Assembly: GCF_900142845.1 (NCBI RefSeq)
Contig: NZ_FSRU01000001.1
Span: 2,046,001-2,110,000, forward strand
Direction of reading: 5' to 3'
Source: Paraburkholderia phenazinium
GTDB taxonomy: Bacteria > Pseudomonadota > Gammaproteobacteria > Burkholderiales > Burkholderiaceae
DNA length: 64,000 nt
In this document: piece by piece, positions 34,263 through 44,545 of the stretch
Position numbering within the stretch: the first letter of the stretch is position 1
Layout of the letters: every line of letters begins with the position of its first letter
Made by a program: the position numbers and the translations under genes
Notes under the pieces: generated by a model
The model's input: only the letters and a program-made list of their open reading frames with translations
Told to the model about the DNA's origin: nothing
Databases searched by the model: none

Positions 34263-36140
34263 TCAGCCCAGATGCTCTGTACTCCGGATTACGGCCTCGG
34301 GAAACAGATTTTTCTCAACGATTGCAGCGCGGGCCGCCGCGACATCGGGAACGAAGACCACGACTGCCAAGTCCTTCACCGCCCGCGAGCAGCACACGTA
34401 AAAGAGGCGACGTGTTCGATCAAGTACGGACTCTTCGTCTGCCGCTATCTTGGCTTCGTCGCTGTCCGAGAGCGGGATGTACCCAAAATACTTTCCATAG
34501 GAATATTGCCGGAAGCCAGCTTCTTCATCGTCGATCACGACCAAAACGCGTTCAAACTGGGCACCTTTCACACCATGATGGGTCGCGAACGGTGATTCCT
34601 CGGTGAAGTAGCGCCGGTAAGCCCAGAGTTCGTCGACACCACACGCTAGGTAGGCCTGAACGTTCTCGAATCCGCTGCTGCCGTCGTCCACCGACTCGGC
34701 AATCAGATGCACGCCAAAGCGGTCGTCGAGGCGCAGCAGCTCGTTATCGCGCACATGCACCAAGACATCTCGGACGGTCGCCCGCGATCCTTCTGCCAAC
34801 AGAGCGACGAGCCCATCGAGCGCTTGCTGCAGCGCTCTCAGAACAGGTGCCGTCGTCTGTCCTCGAAGCCGCTCGGGTTCGAGCTTCGGGCTTTCGCTGC
34901 GCAGGGTCGACATCACGGTGAACTGATCTCCCGCTCGCGCCGCAATGACAAGCGGAAGTATGTGCTGGGCGACTGGGCGGACCGGCCAAGCTGTTCCATC
35001 GTTCAATCCTTCACTCAGACTCATCGGGGCTCGGTCATTGAGCGCCGCATACAGATTAGGGAAGCCGAGCCGGGTGGCCGCCATGCGGTGCACCAGCACA
35101 AGTAGGCGGACATCGCCTTCCCGCACATCGCTTAGCCAGAGGTCGTCCCCGGTTTCGGACGCCAACCACCGCCTGACAGCGGTGAGGCGCGCGCTCCGAT
35201 CCCCGCCCGCCGGTAGGACGAACAGATTAGAGGTGCCCACGACCGGCTGCTGGATGCCATCAACGGTCACCGTCCGACCCCGCACCTGCTCTAGGCCGTC
35301 GCAAGGGACGCGGATCGCATTGATGACCCCAAGCACCGATGTCGGGCAGCGGAAGTTCTCGGGCTTTGTGACTTCCGCCCAGCCGTCGTTCAGCGGGACA
35401 GTACCTGCTCCGCTCATATAGATCTTCTGCATAGGGTCTCCGAAGAAACCAACGCACATATCGGGATGCACTCCCGCGATGTGTCGCAGCGCCTCCACCA
35501 CCTCCGGATTGGTGTCTTGGCTTTCGTCGACGAAAATGTAAGGAAAGCGCTTAGCAACAAGTAGTCTCAACAGCGGATGCGAAGCGACACAGGCAGGGGT
35601 GAGCTTGAGGATATCGTCGTGGCCGAGAATGCCCTCGGTGTAGCTACTGCCATTGCCGTAGACGAACTTCTCGACTCTACTGATCGCACCCAACTCGGCC
35701 TCGAGATCAGCGATCTCCTGTTCGAGGCGCGCCTTCGTTCTCTCCTGCGTCCGGGGCCTGTTGTAGTGTTCGCGTCGCTCCGCGATCTTCTCCTCGATGC
35801 GGGTGACCACCCAGCTCGCGATATTGGTATGGAACGGCCGGATGATCGACCACAAGAAACTGTGGATCGTCGATATGTGGAATAGCGGCGAGACGCCGAC
35901 GTCGGACAAAATTTCACCGACAGCGACTTCGGTATATGTGATGCAGGCAATTTGCTGTCCCGCGCGACGCAGCGCAGTACCGCGAGTCTCGGCCAGGTGC
36001 GCGATAGCCTTGATCAGCGAGGTCGTCTTCCCTGAACCTGCGCCGGCTACCATGACGAACGAGCGCGGCGGCGTCCGATCGAGACAAGCTCGAACGTCTA
36101 GGTCGGCTTGTGTGTCGGGGCTGCCAATCCGGCTCGTCAC
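34263..36140 (-). CDS. gajB: UvrD/PcrA-like superfamily 1 helicase, GajB-like
   Basis: A 625-residue SF1A helicase. Walker A is VAGAGSGKTT (about residues 31-40), motif II VDESQDTNPE, motif III GDPMQKIY, a motif V-like THHGVKGAQFERVLVV and a motif VI-like RLFYVCCSRA. In Gabija, GajB senses DNA ends and activates the GajA nuclease. Its ATG overlaps the stop of the OLD-family gene by 4 bp (36137-36140), so the two are translationally coupled in gajA-gajB order. It is somewhat longer than the Bacillus GajB (about 500 residues); the gain seems to be in the middle of the protein. Assignment is from gene pairing and motifs. Confidence 0.85.
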   Translation of the reverse strand: MTSRIGSPDTQADLDVRACLDRTPPRSFVMVAGAGSGKTTSLIKAIAHLAETRGTALRRAGQQIACITYTEVAVGEILSDVGVSPLFHISTIHSFLWSIIRPFHTNIASWVVTRIEEKIAERREHYNRPRTQERTKARLEQEIADLEAELGAISRVEKFVYGNGSSYTEGILGHDDILKLTPACVASHPLLRLLVAKRFPYIFVDESQDTNPEVVEALRHIAGVHPDMCVGFFGDPMQKIYMSGAGTVPLNDGWAEVTKPENFRCPTSVLGVINAIRVPCDGLEQVRGRTVTVDGIQQPVVGTSNLFVLPAGGDRSARLTAVRRWLASETGDDLWLSDVREGDVRLLVLVHRMAATRLGFPNLYAALNDRAPMSLSEGLNDGTAWPVRPVAQHILPLVIAARAGDQFTVMSTLRSESPKLEPERLRGQTTAPVLRALQQALDGLVALLAEGSRATVRDVLVHVRDNELLRLDDRFGVHLIAESVDDGSSGFENVQAYLACGVDELWAYRRYFTEESPFATHHGVKGAQFERVLVVIDDEEAGFRQYSYGKYFGYIPLSDSDEAKIAADEESVLDRTRRLFYVCCSRAVKDLAVVVFVPDVAAARAAIVEKNLFPEAVIRSTEHLG

Positions 36141-38479
36141 GCCGCCACCTCATCGCCAGCGACGTCCGGTCCGCCCTTGAGTTCAGGGCCGCCTCCCTGC
36201 GGTTGCTCCTCGTCTTCGTTATTGTCCAGCGACGGCGGCGCGATCTCGGTCTCGAGCCAGCGCAGGCCCTCGACGATATAGGTCGGGACCGACCAGTTAC
36301 TCGGATCTTCGGCGAGCAAGGCGAGCGCGAAGTCGGTCTTGCTGAAGCTCTTTGCCTGCACGCGCTTGTGGATACGCTCCGCAAGTGTGGCTAGACCCTT
36401 CTCGCCAGCCTTAGCAATGCGGAGCTGAAGCGGCCTGCGATCCTTGTCCTGACACCATTCCAGATTTTCGAGCGCGAATGCTTCCTCCAGCGTGCGCCCG
36501 GCGAGTACCAGGGTCTCGGCGCCCCAGGTGACATCGATCCGGTACTGATAGGCAACCCGTACCAAAGCATCGTTGTCGTTCGCCCGCGGCTGGATCTTCT
36601 GCTCAGCCGTCGCATCCCACAGGGCGGCGACCGTGTCGCACTTCGGTAGCCATTGACGCAAAGTCTGATTGGACGTCGCCGCGCCCGGATGACCGGCGAT
36701 GCACGCCTTGCCGGGCTTATCCGTGGCCGCAGGTGCATCCTCCTCTTCATCGTCTATGTCCTCAGCGTCCGCGTCGGCGACCAGCGCATTCTCAGCAGCC
36801 AGCTCCCTGTCTTCCAGCTGAGCTTGGTCAGCGACCTCCCCGTCCTTCGCCAGTGGACCGAACACGCTGTCAAGATCGGTGATGATGAGCGTCGTCAGGC
36901 CGAGAAACTCGATCAGCGCCTTGAATCGGTAGCCGAACGCCCCGCCGATCTCGAGCACGGTAAGATAGGTCGACTGCAGTCGCGGCGCGGCATTAGCGAT
37001 CATCTGCGGCAATAGCAGCCGCTCAACATTGCCTTCGACCAGCACGGCGCCGTCGGCGAAAAAGAGATCGCAGTGCGCAAGCTTCAAATAGCGCTCAAGA
37101 AAGCTACGGATGTCCGGGGCGGTGCTGTCGTAGAAAACCGATAGGTTGAGCACATCGGAGGTCGGCACATTCTGCACACGGCTGCGACGAAAATAGCGGA
37201 TCGGCCGGAAGCCTCGTTCGTAAAGAATGTGAGTCGAGTGGGTCGTGACGACGATCTGGTTCGTACAGTGCGTGCGGTCCTCGTCCTTGAGCGCGAGGAT
37301 GCCCATCACTTGGCGGATGAAGGCCTGTTGAAGCTGGGCGTGAAGGTGCGCCTCGGGCTCCTCAATGAAAATCAGGTGGACCGGCGGACGGTTGTCCTCG
37401 ATCGCCAGCCATTGGGCGTGGAGGTCGAGCAGTTCGACGACCATGAAGATAAGGTTCTTGAAGCCGAGGCCGTTATAGTGGTCGGGTAGAGTGGGCGGGT
37501 CGGGATTCCCGTCGTCGGCCCCCAGCGCATAGTGGACGATCGCGCCATCGCGACCGTTCATGATCTTGGCCGGGTCGAGCGCCGAGCGGATCATCATGCG
37601 CGGGTTTGAGAGACCCGGATAACCGAGCTTCGACAAGCTCTTGAGTGTCGGTTCGAACACCCGCTCAAGATGCTCATTGAGCGAGACTTCGGATGCTGCC
37701 AGGGCACGCAACGCCTCGATATCTTCGCCTTTCTGTTCGAGGTTGCGCCCGTAGAAGCGACTGAGTACGTGGGAGAGATCCTCGGCGCGCGAGCTACCGG
37801 GGCCGTCCGAGAGATGGCGCTGCGCGTTCAAGAAGTCGATATGAAGAAGGCCGTTCAAGATCTCACGCCCGCTCCGGTCACGACCGGTGAGAAAGGCCGG
37901 GTCATAGCCATCCTCTGCGACCATGTTCGTGTCGAACCGAGCAGGATCCAGTACAAAATGGCGTAGTTCATATTCGTCGTGCAGCCTGTCGCGGAGGAAC
38001 TCCCGCAGGTTACGTGGCGAGGGGTCGAAGACGGGCGCTTCGTCGTCATCCTTTGCGACCGCATCAAGCACGCGCTGACGCACTTCGACATAGCGGGCCC
38101 GCGTCTCCGCGGGATTTCTGGGCACGTAGGCGACACGCATCCCCACCAGCGTGCCTTCCCAAGCCAGGCTGGGCAGAAGATCGATGACGCGGTGAACATC
38201 GTCCGGACCGATTTCGAGCCAGATGTCGATTTCCATCCTAGGCAGGGACGCTTCCCCCTCACCCTCGCCGAACGCAACGATGTCGGACCAAAGTTCGGCG
38301 CTGAAGTCGTGAATGTTGAAGCGGCCGCCTTCAGTGAACAACTGGAGAGCGTGCCCAACCGATGTCTTACCGCTGTTGTTCGCACCGACAAAAATCGAGA
38401 TGTCGGACGCAAGATCGATTACGACGTTGCGTAGCCGCCTGAAATTGCGGACGACCAGCTTCTTCAAATGCATCCTCAT
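36137..38479 (-). CDS. gajA: OLD-family ATPase/TOPRIM nuclease, class 2, GajA-like with long C-terminus
   Basis: A 780-residue OLD nuclease. The ABC-type ATPase has Walker A GANNSGKTS at residues 32-40 and Walker B FIEEPEAHLHAQLQQ. The TOPRIM domain has ADGAVLVEGNVERLLLP and IITDLDSVF. Class 2 OLD proteins are those next to a UvrD-like helicase, as here. The characterised Bacillus GajA is about 580 residues, so this one carries extra sequence. An acidic linker (AEDIDDEEEDAPAA) near residue 575 is followed by a helical tail of about 190 residues that ends in a low-complexity stretch. The start could be 38479 or 38473. Product degrades DNA upon phage attack by analogy. Confidence 0.87.
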   Translation of the reverse strand: MRMHLKKLVVRNFRRLRNVVIDLASDISIFVGANNSGKTSVGHALQLFTEGGRFNIHDFSAELWSDIVAFGEGEGEASLPRMEIDIWLEIGPDDVHRVIDLLPSLAWEGTLVGMRVAYVPRNPAETRARYVEVRQRVLDAVAKDDDEAPVFDPSPRNLREFLRDRLHDEYELRHFVLDPARFDTNMVAEDGYDPAFLTGRDRSGREILNGLLHIDFLNAQRHLSDGPGSSRAEDLSHVLSRFYGRNLEQKGEDIEALRALAASEVSLNEHLERVFEPTLKSLSKLGYPGLSNPRMMIRSALDPAKIMNGRDGAIVHYALGADDGNPDPPTLPDHYNGLGFKNLIFMVVELLDLHAQWLAIEDNRPPVHLIFIEEPEAHLHAQLQQAFIRQVMGILALKDEDRTHCTNQIVVTTHSTHILYERGFRPIRYFRRSRVQNVPTSDVLNLSVFYDSTAPDIRSFLERYLKLAHCDLFFADGAVLVEGNVERLLLPQMIANAAPRLQSTYLTVLEIGGAFGYRFKALIEFLGLTTLIITDLDSVFGPLAKDGEVADQAQLEDRELAAENALVADADAEDIDDEEEDAPAATDKPGKACIAGHPGAATSNQTLRQWLPKCDTVAALWDATAEQKIQPRANDNDALVRVAYQYRIDVTWGAETLVLAGRTLEEAFALENLEWCQDKDRRPLQLRIAKAGEKGLATLAERIHKRVQAKSFSKTDFALALLAEDPSNWSVPTYIVEGLRWLETEIAPPSLDNNEDEEQPQGGGPELKGGPDVAGDEVAA

Positions 38480-38840
38480 CCCCCGATTATCAGACCACCC
38501 GCGTGCTCAAAAGGCCAGCTTTCTCAAGCAGCTTACTATAACGTTTCTCGCGAAGCGATAACCGCGGCGGCCACTGGTCTCGCTTCGGCGCGGCGCTTGC
38601 CATCGCGGTCGGGCTGCTGATCTAGGTGTCAGTGAAGCCGCCGGTCGGGCGCATGATCGTGCCTGTCTGCCTCAGATACAGGAGACACAACGGGCGTCGC
38701 CTCAAATCGATTGGCATCGGCGGGAAGACGACTACGGCCTGCCCGGTCGAGCCAACGTCGCATTCCATGAAACATCTGGCGCGTGTCGTAGAATCGGACA
38801 GGATCGAACCGGGGACAAACCAAATCCGTCGAGGGACCAA
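38480..38840. other. Divergent gap between gajA and the NTPase operon, 361 bp
   Basis: It must contain both promoters. The reading frame of the downstream NTPase is open through most of it, but the encoded sequence does not look like a protein domain. A TTCGAACC-like stretch near 38800 resembles a tRNA T-loop on the minus strand, but no tRNA body can be folded around it. Confidence 0.4.
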
Positions 38841-41800
38841 TTGGATGCAAAGCGCATTAAAGAGGCTGAGGACGGGATTTCGCCCGCCGGCACGCGAAAT
38901 CAAGATGCAGGATTTATTGAACTTGGTCGAAGATTCGAGGTTTATCGAGACGATGAGCCTGTAGACGAAGCGGCAAGACGGAGCTATGTCGCCGAATTTG
39001 CAGGTAAACAGTATCAGCTTGATTGGCACGCCCTGCTGGCCCATCGGCTCGTTGTTGTTCTCGGCGAGCCGGGCAGCGGCAAATCGGAAGAGTTGCGCGC
39101 CCAACACCGCCGCAACCCCGACAGTTTCATCCTCCGACTGGAGCAACTCGTCACCGAGGATATCGACAAAATCCTGTCGGACGAGGAACTCGACCGTCTG
39201 AAGCGATGGAAAAACTCAGGCGTCCCGGCCCTATTCCTACTGGATGCGGTCGATGAGTCAAAGCTCAAACGAGACGATGACTTCATCGTCGCGCTGGACC
39301 GGCTTAGCAAAGCATTAGGGGCTGCTCGCTATCGGGCGCGCCTGATCGTCAGCTCGAGAATCAGCGAATGGCGCCCACAGACCGACCGCGATGCATTGCG
39401 AGAGCGGTTTGCCGTTCCTAGTGGCGGCGGCACACCAGATTCGGGCAGCAGCGAAATCCTAGTTACAACCATTCTCCCACTTACGGCCGTGCAGGTTCGC
39501 CAGTTTGCAGAAAGCAGAGGGATACGGAATGCACAGCAATTTCTCGACGCCTTAGGCGAGCATAACGCGTGGCCCTTTGCCGGTCGACCACTGGACGTTT
39601 CAAACTTGTACGCCTACTGGCAGGAAAAAGGAACGCTGAGTGGCCTGACCGCATTGACCGACTACATGGTCAAAAAGCTGCTTGCCGAGGTGCCTAACAA
39701 GGAAAAGGGCGACCCGCTAACTTCCGAGCAAGCTAGGTTTGGCGCCGAATACCTGGCTGCTGCCGCCGTGCTATGCCGGAATCTCAAGTTCGAAGTTGCG
39801 GACGACGGTCACGTCGCAGACCAAAAGCGCCTCTCACCTGAACGCATTCTGCCCAGCGACTGGAAGCCAAACGAGAGGCGCGCGTTGCTGGACCGTGCGA
39901 TATTCGACTCTGAAAGTCGAGGGGCTCTATCTTTTCACCATCGGTCACACGTCGAATTTCTTGCCGCCTCCTGGATTGAGCGGCTGATGGAGCACAACTG
40001 TCCGTTCGAGGCACTCCAGGGCATTCTGTTTGTCCAGGAAGACGGTGCGACGACATTGCGCGCATCCCTAGCCCCCGTCGCTGCATGGCTGGTTAGCTCT
40101 GACGTAGCGCCCTGGCGCAAAAGGTTGACGAACCTGCTCGTGGAAACGGCACCGGAGATCCACTTGCAGTGGGGCGACCCAGCGGCGTTGTCACTTGAAC
40201 ATCGCAAGCGTGTTCTTGACGCCATCGTGCGCAAGTACCGCGGACGCGAATATGTCTCCATCGATGTCAGCCTAGAGGCGCTGGCCCGGATTGCAGACGC
40301 CGGCCTTGCAGAAGATATCTCGACCTACCTCACGGACCCGGACGTCTCCGACTCATTGAAGGCCGATTTTCTCATGATGATCATGGAGGGAAGGCTTCCC
40401 GGTTGCATCGACGGTGCGCTTAAGCTCTTCGAAAACCCTCAGAGTGCCGAGTCTCTAAAACGTTATTGCGTCCTTGCCATCCGCGAAGCAGGCACCAGTG
40501 AGCATCGACGACAGTTGGCAATGAGTTGCCAAAAACTGGAGAGCATCGACAATAGAACCCTTGGATATCTGTTTGAGACGCTGTTCCCTTCTGTTCTTAC
40601 GGTGGCAGAGGCCCTGGAATTGCTGCAGAGGGCGACTTTGGTCACTCGCTACGAGATCGAGTTCCTGAACGCTGTTCGAGATCGGTTGACGCAGTCTCTG
40701 GATGGTTCAAGTGCGATTTACTTTCTGCGCGGCTTCGTCGACATGATTGCGAGCGCGCCCATCAGTGTCTCGCGACGTGTATCCGAACAGTATTACTGGG
40801 TGTCCGACCTGATGCCCCTTTGTCTATCGGTAGTCCTGGCACAGCCGAAGTTCCCGGCAGCGGACATCGACACGGTGTTCGAGGCTATATTGCACGTCGA
40901 ACACGACATCATGTTCGATCCCAAGGGCGATGCTGATGTCGAATCACATCGCGAAAAAACGCGAGATGCGCTTGCAAAGAACGCCAAACTACGTCAAGCC
41001 ATTTTTTGGAGGCGGGTCACGCGATACCGCGCATCGCAGAATGGCCGGGAGCCCCCAACACACACTCTCAACCCACATGTCAGTCTGATGCCGTGGGCAC
41101 CTCCCGACATTGCCTGGATGCTAACCGACTCTCTTGAGCGCGCAGATGGCCGTGACCGGAAAATCGCCATGGAAGCGGCGCTCAATATATTCTGGTCGAC
41201 ACGAAACCCGCTCCCTACAACGGTCTTGGAACTCCGACGGGCGCTCGCTCGCGGAGACCTTCGGGCACTGGTACTGAGGCACATTCGCAACCGGCTAATT
41301 GCGCCGATCTGGCTGCGATACGATAAATATGTGCGTAACCGTCTGCTGGCAGCCCATTGGTGGACGATGCGTCACATGGAGATTGTGCGGACAAAGAACG
41401 CGATCAAATCACAGTTTTGGTTATGGACCCATCTGGCGGGAGTAAAGTCAGGAAAATACCCCGTTGCGCTCCGGTACCTAGTTGGACCGATGGAGGACGG
41501 CAGCTCGTCTAAGTACAGTATCTCAGCATGGGACAAGGTTCGCTCCAAGTGGGGTGCCTCACTTACCACTGCTGCTCAGGAAGGATGTGCCACTATCTGG
41601 AAGATATTTTCACCACGGCTGCCACACGAACGACAAGAGAAGAATTCGGTGGACGGTCGAGTCGTGCTCGGTCTGATTGCCCTGCAAACGGCGTGGGAGT
41701 CCGGGGTCATGGGGGTCGATCAACTTAATGGCGCGGATGTGAACCGCGCCGTGAGATATGCCTGCAGCGAACTTAACGGTTTGCCAGACTGGTTCGAAGC

Positions 41801-43172
41801 TTTGGCAAATGCATTTCCCAACGAGGTCGGAGATGCACTGAAACCCGCCATCGATGCCGAATTCGGGTACCCGGCGAACACTCCGCTCGTCCATGAGGTA
41901 CTGGCCAAGCTGTCCGAATCGAAGTCCCCTACTACCGCGGCGGCAAATGCCGTACGTCAATGTCTGTCAAAGCGAGACCCGCTGAATAGCAATGTCCTGA
42001 GGCAGGCCACGACAACACTCCTCCGCACAGGGGTTCCTTTTTACGATGACCTCCTCGCGCTGGCACCTGCCAGAGTACAGTTGTATGCCGTCAGCGATGC
42101 CCACTGGCTTGCATGGATGAGCATATGGCTGCGACTAGACGCCATACCGGCAGTTCAGCGCCTTGAAACCGCCACAAAAGCTTGCAGTTCAGATGACTCT
42201 GATGAGTTAGTGGTTCGCCTTTGCTCAATGCTTGGCGGGAACTACGGCGCGGCGCTGCCCATGGGGGGCTCCTCCTTGCTCGCTCCGTCATCACTGGCTC
42301 TGTTGATTCCCCTCGTTAGCCGTCACGTCCGCAGAGAGGACGATATCGACCGTGCAGGCAAGGGGGCGTATTCCCCACTGCCAAGGGACGATGCTCAAGA
42401 TTTCCGGTCCCGACTTTGGGAAGTACTGCGTACTTCTGATTCCCGCGAAGCCGACACAGTACTAGAAGGATTCCTCAACGATTCCTTACTGTCGGACGAG
42501 CACGATTGGATACTGAGTATGCTGGAGAAAAGAAAAGGCACGCAGGCCGATCCGGCGGCATGGTTTCCAGAGGACGTTCAGGCGTTTGGCATGCATTATC
42601 GGCACAAGCCGCGTTCTAACTATCAGCTTTACCAGCTGGCAACTCGTCTCTTGCTGGATATCAAGGCGAGTGTCGAGATTTCCGAGAACGCCACCGATCG
42701 GCTTCAGGTGCGCAAAGAAGATAAAGAAGTGCACTTCCAAGGATTCCTCAAACGCCAACTCGATCAGCGTTCGCTGCAATGGTTTTCCGTAACGCAGGAA
42801 AGTACTATTGACCTCAATCAGCGGCCAGACTTGCGCGTCGAGATTCCAGACATCAATGCCTTGCCTGTCGAAGTGAAATTGGCGAACCTCGACCATTGGA
42901 CTGCCGAAAAACTACTTGAGCGTCTCGAGGTGCAACTAGTTGGCCAATATCTACGCGCAGCTAGCGTCAACTATGGCGTGTACGTTGTCGGGAACACTGA
43001 ACCTAAGCGTCAATGGCAACGCCCCGGTGATAAACAGCTGATTGGTTTTGCTGAGCTCGTCTCCCTACTTCAGGCAAGGGCCGAGGAGTTGGTCGCCGAG
43101 CGTTCCGAGGCAGTCTACGGACTAAGCGTCATTGGTATCGACTTTTCAGATCCACGAGAACGACGCCCGTAA
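38841..43172 (+). CDS. STAND/NACHT-like NTPase with helical repeats and C-terminal PD-(D/E)XK nuclease
   Basis: A 1443-residue protein. Near the N-terminus is a P-loop NTPase with Walker A GEPGSGKS (residues 75-82), a NACHT-style Walker B LFLLDAVDE (Asp135, Glu139) and a sensor-like LIVSSRISEWR. About 1000 residues of alpha-helical, HEAT-like repeats follow, with no membrane segments. The last 170 residues hold a restriction-nuclease pattern: QRPDLRVEI (Asp1330) and PVEVKL (Glu1344, Lys1346), then a QLVGQYL helix. This is a sensor-repeat-effector design like Avs proteins, but with the nuclease at the C-terminus. The start is TTG 38841 with GAGGGA just upstream; no in-frame ATG is near. It heads a three-gene operon. 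Confidence 0.8.
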   Translation: MDAKRIKEAEDGISPAGTRNQDAGFIELGRRFEVYRDDEPVDEAARRSYVAEFAGKQYQLDWHALLAHRLVVVLGEPGSGKSEELRAQHRRNPDSFILRLEQLVTEDIDKILSDEELDRLKRWKNSGVPALFLLDAVDESKLKRDDDFIVALDRLSKALGAARYRARLIVSSRISEWRPQTDRDALRERFAVPSGGGTPDSGSSEILVTTILPLTAVQVRQFAESRGIRNAQQFLDALGEHNAWPFAGRPLDVSNLYAYWQEKGTLSGLTALTDYMVKKLLAEVPNKEKGDPLTSEQARFGAEYLAAAAVLCRNLKFEVADDGHVADQKRLSPERILPSDWKPNERRALLDRAIFDSESRGALSFHHRSHVEFLAASWIERLMEHNCPFEALQGILFVQEDGATTLRASLAPVAAWLVSSDVAPWRKRLTNLLVETAPEIHLQWGDPAALSLEHRKRVLDAIVRKYRGREYVSIDVSLEALARIADAGLAEDISTYLTDPDVSDSLKADFLMMIMEGRLPGCIDGALKLFENPQSAESLKRYCVLAIREAGTSEHRRQLAMSCQKLESIDNRTLGYLFETLFPSVLTVAEALELLQRATLVTRYEIEFLNAVRDRLTQSLDGSSAIYFLRGFVDMIASAPISVSRRVSEQYYWVSDLMPLCLSVVLAQPKFPAADIDTVFEAILHVEHDIMFDPKGDADVESHREKTRDALAKNAKLRQAIFWRRVTRYRASQNGREPPTHTLNPHVSLMPWAPPDIAWMLTDSLERADGRDRKIAMEAALNIFWSTRNPLPTTVLELRRALARGDLRALVLRHIRNRLIAPIWLRYDKYVRNRLLAAHWWTMRHMEIVRTKNAIKSQFWLWTHLAGVKSGKYPVALRYLVGPMEDGSSSKYSISAWDKVRSKWGASLTTAAQEGCATIWKIFSPRLPHERQEKNSVDGRVVLGLIALQTAWESGVMGVDQLNGADVNRAVRYACSELNGLPDWFEALANAFPNEVGDALKPAIDAEFGYPANTPLVHEVLAKLSESKSPTTAAANAVRQCLSKRDPLNSNVLRQATTTLLRTGVPFYDDLLALAPARVQLYAVSDAHWLAWMSIWLRLDAIPAVQRLETATKACSSDDSDELVVRLCSMLGGNYGAALPMGGSSLLAPSSLALLIPLVSRHVRREDDIDRAGKGAYSPLPRDDAQDFRSRLWEVLRTSDSREADTVLEGFLNDSLLSDEHDWILSMLEKRKGTQADPAAWFPEDVQAFGMHYRHKPRSNYQLYQLATRLLLDIKASVEISENATDRLQVRKEDKEVHFQGFLKRQLDQRSLQWFSVTQESTIDLNQRPDLRVEIPDINALPVEVKLANLDHWTAEKLLERLEVQLVGQYLRAASVNYGVYVVGNTEPKRQWQRPGDKQLIGFAELVSLLQARAEELVAERSEAVYGLSVIGIDFSDPRERRP

Positions 43173-43270
43173 AACGGCGATGCTGATAACCGCCCTGAGC
43201 GCCCTAGTTTCTGCTGACACGGCAGCCGCAGGAAGACAGTAATCGAAGGTTAGACCTTGGAACCCAGACC

Positions 43271-44524
43271 TTGAGAAACAACATACCGACGAAGACTTTC
43301 AAAATCTTCTATTCCTGGCAAAGCGATCGCGAAAACAAGTGCTGCAAAGACTTCATCCGGAAAGCAGCCGATGCCGCAGCCGAGAGGGTAAGCGCACACT
43401 TTGGCGTCCCAATCTCGGTCGAAGCGGATACAGAAGGTGTCGCTGGAACGCCGCCGATCAACGAGACCATACTCCGCAAGATCGATGAGTGCGATATCTT
43501 TCTAGCAGACATGACTTTCGTGGCAGCATCCGGTGTGGGAAAGCTGCTGCCGAATCCGAACGTGATGGGTGAGTACGGCTATGCCCTGAAATCGAAGGGC
43601 CTCGCCCGAATCCTTCTTGCCATGAACACGGCTTTCGGTCCGCCCGAAAATCTGCCGTTCGATTTACATCATCTTCGCCACCCTGCCCGCTATACGCTCG
43701 AGGAAAGCGCACCCGATGGACAGCGCCGTAAAGCGCGCTCAGATTTTTCTGCCATTCTGGAAAGAAACATCTCGATCGCTATCGAGGAGCTTCTGAAAGC
43801 TCCGGAAACGACGCCTTCGACGAGTCGTTGGGGAGAAGCCGAAGAAGCCATCAGCAGATTTTTGCATTCGCGCGTCGCCACGCCCTCGCCAGTTCTCGTG
43901 AAAGATCCCAAACTGGTGGTGTGCGTTATCCCGATAGCGTCCCTCGATCACCCACGTCTCAGTGCTGCCGCGGTCAAAGCGACCCGTCCGCAGTTTCCAC
44001 CGTCAATCGATGCGCGAGTGCAGGATGGTCAGGACGAAAACCAGTGGTGGTCCAGCGACCCGCCTCGGCATGTTGTAAACAAACCGAATCGTGAAGCAAG
44101 ATGGTCCTTTCGTCTAGTGAGACCCGGGTTATTTGAAGTCGCCACGACCATCGGCGAGCGTGTAGGCGACGACCCCGAAATCGTGGTTCTTGGTAGGGAT
44201 ATTGAGCGGCATCTTGTGAACGCGGTCGACCGTGTGGCGACTGTGGCGCATCAACTCGGTCTGCAAGGACCCGCCTTGATCGCAGCCAACCTCGAAGGAA
44301 TTGAGGATGTCGAAATCCACCGGGAACGTCCCGGTGCAGGAGGGCGCCGTATCAGGCGGCCGTCTGCGTCGCTCAGGACTTTCCCAATTCAGAGCCTGAC
44401 TGCGCCAACCGCGGATGCTCTGGCCGATATGATGGAAAGCATGTGGCTCATCGGCGGATGGGACGACGGATCCCCCTTTTTTGCCGACGGCCGTTGGATC
44501 GGCTATGAATCAAACCATACATAA
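43271..44524 (+). CDS. TIR-like nucleotide-binding protein with C-terminal extension
   Basis: A 417-residue protein. The first about 170 residues form a TIR-like fold: KIFYSWQSDRENK, the IDECDIFLADMTFV strand, and PNPNVMGEYGYAL with Glu101 as the likely catalytic or binding glutamate. The remaining 240 residues are not recognised; they contain FEVATTIGERVGDDPEIVVL and a tryptophan-rich end (MWLIGGWDDG). TIR-like proteins of this kind often degrade NAD+ or make nucleotide signals in defence. It starts with TTG 43271, 98 bp after the NTPase stop. The gene is followed 21 bp later by a nuclease gene, so the three form an operon. Confidence 0.75.
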   Translation: MRNNIPTKTFKIFYSWQSDRENKCCKDFIRKAADAAAERVSAHFGVPISVEADTEGVAGTPPINETILRKIDECDIFLADMTFVAASGVGKLLPNPNVMGEYGYALKSKGLARILLAMNTAFGPPENLPFDLHHLRHPARYTLEESAPDGQRRKARSDFSAILERNISIAIEELLKAPETTPSTSRWGEAEEAISRFLHSRVATPSPVLVKDPKLVVCVIPIASLDHPRLSAAAVKATRPQFPPSIDARVQDGQDENQWWSSDPPRHVVNKPNREARWSFRLVRPGLFEVATTIGERVGDDPEIVVLGRDIERHLVNAVDRVATVAHQLGLQGPALIAANLEGIEDVEIHRERPGAGGRRIRRPSASLRTFPIQSLTAPTADALADMMESMWLIGGWDDGSPFFADGRWIGYESNHT

Positions 44525-44545
44525 CCGAAGGGGATATAGAAGCTT

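Noticed and set aside
38780..38830. tRNA T-arm-like sequence on the minus strand
   Set aside because: A GGTTCGATCC stretch is present, but no acceptor stem, D-arm or anticodon arm can be formed around it.
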